From positions 208,466,640 through 208,530,639 of the forward strand of contig NC_090942.1 of assembly GCF_040807025.1 (NCBI RefSeq): 64,000 nucleotides of DNA. Reading direction: 5' to 3'. Shown one piece after another: positions 49,515 to 64,000 of the stretch; positions within the stretch are counted from its first letter, which is position 1, and each line of letters begins with the position of its first letter. The position numbers and the translations under genes were made by a program. This DNA comes from Struthio camelus (Eukaryota; Chordata; Aves; Struthioniformes; Struthionidae). The notes under the pieces are model-generated. The model searched no databases, was not told the origin of the DNA, and was given only the letters and a program-made list of their open reading frames with translations.

Positions 49515-52500
49515 CAGTGTTTATGTCTTCTGGGTCAGTCCACTGTGGACAAGGAACTCAAGTCTAAGCGGTGTTAGGACTCCACCTCAGGTTTTCACAG
49601 GGCTCAGTGTCTGTAAGAGGGGAGTTAAAAATAAGCAGAAGCATCTGGGCAGTTTCAAGAGGCCAGAAGAAATGATCTGGGGGTCAGGAAGGGTCAGAAG
49701 CCCCCTTGAGCAGGGCAGGGAGAAGGAGGAAGGTAGACATAGGGCTTGGAGAGGACATTCCCAGGTGATGGCATGTGAAGTCCTCACATCCTGCAATGGT
49801 TCCCATGGGACAGGTACGGGGTAAGTGCGGGCTGCCCTGAGGTGCACCCTGCATGTGCAAGGGCAGTATAGCGAGGGGCTGCGGGGGCAGGTTTGGTGTG
49901 CAGAAGCATCAGGCAGAGTCAGGGGCTGGGATGTCCCACGTGGGTTCTGGCAGGAGAAGGAGCAACCAAAGGGGAGTGGTTGGTGCCCCGACTGGGAAGG
50001 GACAGTGTTGAGGGAGGGTGGGAAGCAGAGGATGTGTTGGCGCAGAGTCCCAGCAGTCAAGTGATTACCCTGGCTGAGCTGTTACCGCGTGGTGCACTTT
50101 GGTGGACTGTGGGAATGAAGTCAGAGCTGATAGTCCAGTGTGTAACGCAGTTATTGCTCTCACAAGAACCACTTCCAATAGTAAGCAAACCAAAGACCAA
50201 AGAATAAAAAGGGCTTTTCGTGTAACTGCTCGAGATGACTCTTCCAGAGAAAGAGTGGGTTGCAGTGGTAAGACAAATACTTGCTCTTCCACCATCCTCG
50301 TTTATGTTGCAATGGGAACCATTCTCAGAGTCTCTGTGGCCATTTAGCGTGTCTGAGCTTGTGGATACTTTTCACAAATGCTACGCAACTAATGTTCATA
50401 AACACATACTGTATTCCCTTCACAGTATGTATATATTCAAGACAATAAAAAGCCAGACTTCAGCTTTACTCACTTTCCCTCAGAGTCAGCAGGGAGAGTC
50501 ATAATCCTTCACTAGTCTAAACTAGTGAGTTGCTGGACTTTTAAATCAGTCAGCTAATGAAACCAAGACACAGCATGGAGCTGTGTGGTCTTCCCTTTTC
50601 CAGGCTCCTCCTGCCTCCTTGGCTGCTGGAAGGAGCCTGGGGTGAAGAGTGGTCCGATCCTCTTTCCTGACTGCCTTGAAATGCAGTGAAAGTGGGGAGA
50701 GGGAAGGCCTTATTCCTGTGCATCCTTAGGTCAGGACTGTGCAAATGCAGCTCTCTAAGAAAAGGCACCAATTAGAGATACCCTGTAGTGGAATAGATGC
50801 ATTCCAGAGACCAGCCTCGTGAGGCGCTGAGGTCTCTCAATTCACCTTCTTGGAGGAGCTGAAAAGTTTAGGGCAGCCCAAAATCATCTGAGAGTCAGTG
50901 CTAGGTTTCTGAAGATATCCTAAATTGCAGCTAGATGCTCAGAGCGGCATTCCTATGAAGGATTTCCCTGCTTCTGAGTTCTCCCCATCTAAGGTTCATG
51001 CTCAGTACCTGAGGCTGCGTTTACGCCAACAAGTGTGCAAGCTTGCTTGCTCCTGTTGCCCGCACAGCAACTGGCTGGACGTGAGGCACTGCATGCTGGG
51101 AGGCCGTGCACCTGGGCTCATGTGTGCTCTGCCCCTCAAGCAACCCTCCCATCAAGGAAAAGGATTCATTAACCCAGCTGCATGCTTCTGGGCTGGAGGT
51201 GCTGCACCGTGAGTCAGCCAGGAGCATGGGCGGAGGAAATACAACCTGCCTGTGCTTGTTTGTGCAGTTATACTCTAGCTTAGGCACCAGCTGTTTATAG
51301 GGCAGTGAGAAGATCTAGTTATCTAAGGACAAGGGATATCAGCATGATACCCGGGGAACAGTCCTGCTAGGATCTTAGGAGCTTTGAGCTATATTTTCTC
51401 AGAACATGCAAAATGTTGTAGATCCTCACAGGACGACATCTCAGTGATTAAAGCACCGCTTGGTCTGTGGTAAAGCTTGGCTGAAGTCCTTCCTCTCCTT
51501 GAAGGGATTTCATCTCATCTGCTAGAAAAATGCCCTGATGAGCTCACTGTAAGAGGAACTCTACTCCTCTTCATTATTCCTCTTTTCTAGCAGAACTGTC
51601 AAAGACAGCGAGAGCGGATGAGAACGGCTGATGAGGACAGTCTTTCAGTTACCACAGTTCAGACCCCGTTAGGCAGAGCTGAGGTTTGCTCCTGGTCTTC
51701 TGCACGGTACGTAAGCAAGCTAATCTCTCAGACGTCTAGCTGAAACACCTACTTACTGACTTCTCTTCCACTGTGCATCAGAGCCAGAAGAAGGCATCTG
51801 TCTTCCAGAGTACCTGCACCTTCTAGTCCCACTGTAGTAAGAGATAAGACTGTACACAGGCAGCCGAGGTGCCTCCATACCTATTTTCTGACACTCCTTT
51901 CTCTGTCACATTCTGCTCCAGTGAAAAATTAACCCTTGTGCATGCTTTGTGTGATGTGAGATACACTCTGAGCACTGCTACGATGATGCCTGAAACTAAC
52001 CTTAGTGAGAAATTATGCTGTGAATCTCAGCAGAGCTTAAATACCAGGGAGGCCCTGAACAGCTCAGCATCCCCACAGTGGTGGCTGAGCACCATGCTGA
52101 AGTAATGAACTGAAAAGTGGGTCAGCTCACCTGGCTGGAGTTCAGGCAGGGCAAAGAGACATGCTACAAATCGTGTTGGCTCAACATCTGCCAGTACCTT
52201 TCACAATGGCTTGTGCTACATGGACAGCCTATACAGAAGAAACTTCAGTCCAAGGACTTTAGATGCCTGCAGGGCTAGGCAGGGGATTTGTGAATGCTAC
52301 TTGTACCTAAATAACATGGTAAATTCCTTTTGATTTCAGAAGCGTCTACACACCTTTGAGATCTTGATTAGATACCTACCTGTATCTCAAGGCTACCTTC
52401 TACCTTCAGAAATCAGGCCTTTAGGCCCTAAGTAGTTGACTGAAGTTTGAAAGCGGTGAAAGAGCTGCCAAAAAGAACATTTTGTCAATGGATTGACGAT

Positions 52501-55500
52501 GTTTACAATGACTCACCATTTACAGTCTATCAACTTATTTCTCTTACCATAAGGCTGACAGTGGCTTTTAATTACTACCTCAAGGAAACAGCTAAATGGA
52601 ATTACAATTCCCCCTCCCCCTGTATAGTCAGCTGTAAGTTAGCTTAAAGCGCTAGCAGCTGAAAAATGAATGATATTTATTAGGCTGTGGAGGAACATCC
52701 AAAAAGTTTCCTGTTGTTTGAGTCTAAGCTGAATCTTAAATGGAGGACAATATGGATTTTACCTGGACAGAGGGATTGATGAGATGTGTTTACTATAGAT
52801 TTTCTATCTGGATTTCTGCTTTATTAATGTCTTAAATTTTGGCAACTAAAGAGTACCTTTTTTGGTTTGAGAAAAGCAAGGAAATTCCTAGCAAATGGCA
52901 TAATAATGCGTAATTCAGATTGCCTTGGAAATAGGAGTGCTGGAGCTGCCTCCCTGCACTTAGTGGGCAAGAAAAGTTTTTTTGTCACTATGATTTTGTT
53001 ATAACTCATCAATGATTGCTGGAACTAAAGGTATCTTGGATACCAGCAGGGAAAATTTGCCCGTGGATATAATTCAAGCACTCATCCTCTAAAAATATGG
53101 ACTTTCCAAGCAGTATGAGACTGGGCAGGCAAAAATAGACACATGCAAAATCACCAGTTACATTTGAAATTCTTGACTGCAAAACTGTTCTCCCAGACCC
53201 AATTCTCCTGCATATTGAAATTCACACGCAAACTTCTTAATGACTTCACTGACAGCTTAATGACAGTGTACTACCCAGAGTGAGCGCTGTGAGACCTTGT
53301 AGCAGTACAAGCTAATACAACAATGTCACACGATAAAAGCATCTGAGCAGAATCTGCTGTCCTGTCACTTCAGTCGCGTGTACCAGACGCTTTTGAATGC
53401 TGTAACACAGCCATGGGCTCCAGACCAGGACGTCATTTAGTTCAACCGCAATTATTCATTCTACACTGCAAGACTGGTTTAGTCCAACAGCTAGCAATGG
53501 CTCTTATATACTGCTTTTTGGGAAGGAGAAACAGTGTTATAGGGAAGTCTTTGGAGATATTGTGACAAAGATCTTCCCACTGAAGTGTATTTCCTCTTCC
53601 TTGTCTGATTTTCAGAGGGTTGCTGGCGTAGCCAAAGAGATTTGGTAATACATGTCTAATACACGTCCTCTTCGCCTGGGATTTAAGGTCTTCCTGGGCA
53701 GTTTTTATATATACAGCAAGTTTCTACTTGCAGGGACACAGCACTGTAGGGAACATCACAGAGAAAATGAAGAGAAATTAAGCTGCCAGGAGGCCTTGAA
53801 CACTCAGCACTGGAGAGAAATGGTGACCAGTATGGAATATGCCCAGGACAAGGTGGGGCCCTGTCAGTGAACCAGCATTACCGTGTTGGACAAGGACGAC
53901 TGTTATATAAAAGCCAGAAGTAGGTCACATATGCCTCATCATCAGCAATATGACACATACGAGGCTAGGCTTATACAGCCTGGCCTCTGGGTTTGCAGCA
54001 GAGCCAGGCAGGAGGTGCCAAAAGCTCTGAGTTACACACTGCTCATCAGCAGCAGCGACTGAGGCTGCAGTGTTGTGGTGCAGAGGTCCCCGTGGGTGGG
54101 CTTTGCCTAGGCCAGGACGCAGTGGGGCCACAGCAGTGCAGCAGGGCAATTTCCAGCTCCATATAACTAAGCTCTTTGCCTTCTCAGAATAAAGCAGCTT
54201 AATTACATCCTGTCCAGGCCATATGAGAAGTTCTTTCACCTTCCTTTTTTCTTTACTTTTTTTTTTTTAAGTGTTTTTAAAAGAGGTTTGCATTAGTTTT
54301 TAAGTGTAGAAAATTGTCCCTTGACAACAGACTTTGCCAAAAAGGAGCATGTTTTAAGACTTCTCTTCAGTGTTATGCCCATGTAGCATGGCATCTTTCT
54401 CTAGTACGGCTAGTGGGCGCTGGGGCTACAGGAGTGGATCCAAGGCTTCTGCTTCCCAGACTGCATCTGGAAAAGGCAAAGGGAGAGGCAACATTAAGAG
54501 ATTATCCAGGCGCTCTTGAAGTTTAGGAGAAGGAGAGCATAACAATTTTCACACTCACTTCTCTAAGCCAAAATAAGAGATTGCCATTATGTGTTGTACT
54601 ACTTAGGATAAAGTCTCCTCAAAGGACAATGTCAAAGGAGGTCTCTCAGGCTAGGGAATTTTCTAGGTTATTGATAGATGCTTGGGAGCAATGGTGAAGA
54701 GCATCAAGAATATTGAGAAAAAGGATGACAAAATAGCATAAGAATTTTTTTGAGAAAGCTGCTAGTCAAAGAACTGCAAGAGTTTCGTAAATACCCTCCT
54801 GGGTGGTTTTAATGGCCTCTAAAGGCCACTCCATTACAGATAACGATGAGCGAGGAAAATTTACCAAGTCCTGCAGGTTAGAAAATTACTTCTTTCCTCT
54901 AGAACCGTAGAGACATTGTGCACATGGAGATATTGTACACTTGGTGAGAAATTGGCTTTCATCTGGGAAGAGAATAAAGTTCTGGAAAGCTATAGTGGGG
55001 CATCAAATACAAGAAGCTATTTCTACAGAGCAGTATTGCTGGAAGGAAGCAAAAGGGTGTGTAAGCTGCAAAGCAGAATGTTGCACACAATTTTTAGATT
55101 CATCTCACCTTGTCTGCGGCTCCTAACAGAACTGTCCAGAGTGAGGAGAGTGGTTACCGAAAGTTCCCTGTATGAGCTCCATAACAGAAGAGCACTTCTC
55201 AACAGTATCTCAGCCACCCTAGATCTGAGTCATTTTCTGCAGAAACCCACATCCTTCTACAACCGGAGAGGGAGCCTCTGTCCCTAACTAAATGTCTCAA
55301 TCAGGGAGCTACCTTCAGAAGAAGAATTCAGCCCAGGCTCTCCTTCTCTGAGCCCCACCAGACACCTTCTCACTTCCACTTGCGTGGCTCTGACCACACT
55401 TCAGCTGCTCAGATCTCAGGACTCCCCCATTTCTCATTGCTGATGGCCAAAAGGCGTCCTGTGCTCTCCAAATCCTTTTGGCACCAAGAAAATGCTCTTA

Positions 55501-56640
55501 AGTAGGAAAAAATTCAGTAAATATTTCAAGCATATAATATATTTCTAGCCTCTCATTTCATTACTCTGTTCTGCTTCCAGCTCTGTGGGAAGGGCTTTTG
55601 TTTCCCCTGCACTTGCAACATCCCACCCGCTGCGGGTGTCCCCTAAATCCTGTATCATGTTGGGCAGCCCCACGCAGAAGTCTCACGCACAGTAGAGCGT
55701 CTCCAACGGCAGCAGGCATCTCTATTCAGGACTCCCAGGACCTCTGACAGGAGTCATCTCTGCTTTGTCTGCATTTGTGGAGCATGTGTGGAGGGTGCGA
55801 TGAGGCACGGTGCAAAAGTGGGCTCAGTGCCAGGACAGACCTGATATTAAGTCTCAGCAGTTCTTACTGCCAACAGCAGGCACAGAGAACAGAGGGGAAA
55901 ACCATCAAAGGACGAGCCAGCATACCTCAGTGCTTCCTAAAATCTTATAGTCAATATGCAGGAAGGTGACTGATACACAAAGTAATCAATCTTCTGAGAA
56001 TGGTGGGAACTGCTGAATAAAAGTGGCATACCTTAGCCACATTTTTTCACTGAGTTTAGTCTGACTACACTGAGAAAAGTATTTTCATTTCCTTGTGGGA
56101 CTTCCACATTTTCCTGCAGACAAAAGTTAGTTTCATCCAGGTGAAACCTGTATCAAAGATAAACTACATAAATAAAGCACTACTTCAGCAAACAGGGAGT
56201 TGCAGCATTGACCTCTTATTTTTTAAGGACTCTGTCAAAGGGAGAGGTGATGGTACTATAATAATTTTTGAAAATGTCTGCTATTGTACAGACAACTATA
56301 AAAAAATTAGAGAAAAAAGAAAAAAATTATAAAACAGTCTGCAATTCTATAACCTTCTGAGCATTCTTTTTTGTTTCTTTTAGGTGCTTCAGGAGCTTTG
56401 GATGCAAAATATTAAGAGACATACATTAGGTTTTTGGAAAATAAGGCCATGTTTTAATAACTAAAAGGTTAATGAGCTTATTAAAAAAAACTACAGACTT
56501 ATTTTCTTCGCATTAATCATATTACTATGTTGCAAAACCTGCACAAGGGTGGAACAGGATGAAAGACAACATTAATCTTTTTGTGGTAAAATGATTGCTT
56601 TGCATATATTCTATTGCTAACCGGAGGTTATGAGAATCAG
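49515..56640. other. Intergenic between second and third MMP genes, no gene seen
   Basis: The first 550 bp (49560-50060) are G/purine-rich on the + strand. The rest is mixed, with moderately GC-rich patches (50550-51250, 53950-54130, 55560-55750). A CTCF-like motif CGGCTAGTGGGCGC lies at 54407-54420. None of the open frames, including a 157-codon antisense frame in the G-rich tract, shows a domain. Confidence 0.5.
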
Positions 56641-56647
56641 TGAGTCA
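56641..56647 (+). promoter_or_regulatory. AP-1 site of third MMP promoter
   Basis: Consensus TGAGTCA, 40 bp upstream of the TATA box, with the same geometry as the second gene. A weak ETS-like CCGGAGGT at 56621 precedes it, as AP-1/ETS pairs do in mammalian MMP promoters. Confidence 0.7.
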
Positions 56648-56680
56648 GGGATTGGAAAGTATTATAAAGCAAACAAGTAC

Positions 56681-56688
56681 TATATAAA
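56681..56688 (+). promoter_or_regulatory. TATA box of third MMP gene
   Basis: TATATAAA, about 60 bp before the first in-frame ATG. It predicts a start near 56712 and a 5' UTR of only 30-45 nt. Confidence 0.75.
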
Positions 56689-56743
56689 GGTGAAGCAGGT
56701 GTGTGGCAGACCATGAAAAAGACGTTTCTAAAGGCAAGGGAAA

Positions 56744-63299
<6,556 letters not shown>

Positions 63300-64000
63300 G
63301 TAATATTTCCTGTGCTACTTTCTTAAATAGGAACAAACATAATCACATGTTGTGATCATGTCATAGTTTAGGATGAATTAGTAACACAGTTTTTGTCATC
63401 TCTTTCACCATCACAACTGTTTATGGAAAAATATTTGAAAGGGAGCTGGAACAATGCTTTTAGATTTCCTTTTAATTACTTTAATTTAACAATCCTTTCA
63501 ATTTTTTTTTTTATTTGATTGCCTTGAAGGAAAGCCATCTTACAGCTCCACACATTACAGGAAATCAGCTGGAACCATAAAGACTCTTTATTTTTATTAA
63601 AACCATTTCTGTGGGGTAAAAATTCTATCTCCACTTACCAACAGGTAGTTCCAATAAACTGAAACTAAATGCCATGTATTGCAAAGAACTATCCCGTGTG
63701 CTTGGTTAAGATTTTCTCTTTTCAGTTCAATCACTACTGCTCAGTTTTGTTTCCTAGGCCTTTTATTTCTAAAAACTGAAGGAGATGAGGTAATTAAACT
63801 CAGCTTTTAGAGCTGAATGCTACAACTTTTATCTTTTCTATTACTATGAGAGTTCCAAAGCGATCCATCATACATACAGTGATTATCCTGAAGTAATTAG
63901 TCAGCCATATATTTACATTTTAAACAGAAGAATAATTTCCACGTTTTAGTTCAAATTGTCGCAGTTTAAAGGACTTCAGCTAGCCATTTATTTAATCATT

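Noticed and set aside
49587-50060. 157-codon antisense open frame
   Set aside because: It is the complement of the G-rich tract; its low-complexity Pro/Ser/Leu composition explains its length.
63300-64000. Search for exons 9 and 10 of the third MMP
   Set aside because: No sequence encoding the expected hemopexin blade IV or terminal Cys was found; intron 8 simply extends beyond the window, so the gene is cut by the window and not shown to be truncated.

Overview
The window is nuclear DNA from a sauropsid vertebrate, most likely a bird. The genes are split into many short exons with GT-AG introns. Repeats are sparse, and the recognisable ones are CR1 LINE tails that end in short TTCTGTGA repeats, as avian CR1 elements do. 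I cannot name the species.

The window covers part of the matrix metalloproteinase (MMP) cluster. It holds three secreted MMP genes, all on the + strand and head to tail. (1) MMP13 (collagenase 3) is complete at 356-7340, with 10 coding exons and 471 codons plus stop; that equals the human length, and the key residues fall at the human positions. (2) A second MMP is complete at 42972-49290, with 10 exons and 494 residues. It mixes collagenase (MMP1-like) and stromelysin (MMP3/10-like) features and has a long proline-rich hinge. (3) A stromelysin-like MMP starts at 56744 and runs off the right edge; exons 1-8 are present and the last two are missing. The order MMP13, then the MMP12/3/1/10 position, matches the transcription order of the mammalian cluster.

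Each gene has a TATA box with a consensus AP-1 site just upstream. AP-1 and TATA lie about 19 bp apart in MMP13 and about 40 bp apart in the other two. MMP13 also keeps a RUNX2-type AACCACA site at the expected distance. This suggests the inducible extracellular-matrix-remodelling programme known for mammalian MMP1, MMP3 and MMP13. The products would be secreted zymogens held inactive by a cysteine switch and carrying C-terminal hemopexin domains.

About 35 kb between MMP13 and the second gene (8.2-42.8 kb) contains no protein-coding gene I can support. It holds two CR1 3' ends (18.36 and 22.23 kb), an ancient antisense LINE reverse-transcriptase fossil (25.85-26.49 kb), a CpG-rich island of unknown origin (35.29-36.06 kb), an old interspersed-repeat fragment just upstream of gene 2 (42.03 kb), several small tandem or inverted repeats and two CTCF-like motifs. 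The 7 kb between genes 2 and 3 is also non-coding as far as I can see, with a G-rich tract just past the gene 2 polyadenylation signal. I found no prokaryotic features, CRISPR arrays or tRNA/rRNA genes, and no clearly novel system. The points most worth checking are the hybrid gene 2, the unusual active-site neighbours in gene 3, and the isolated CpG island.
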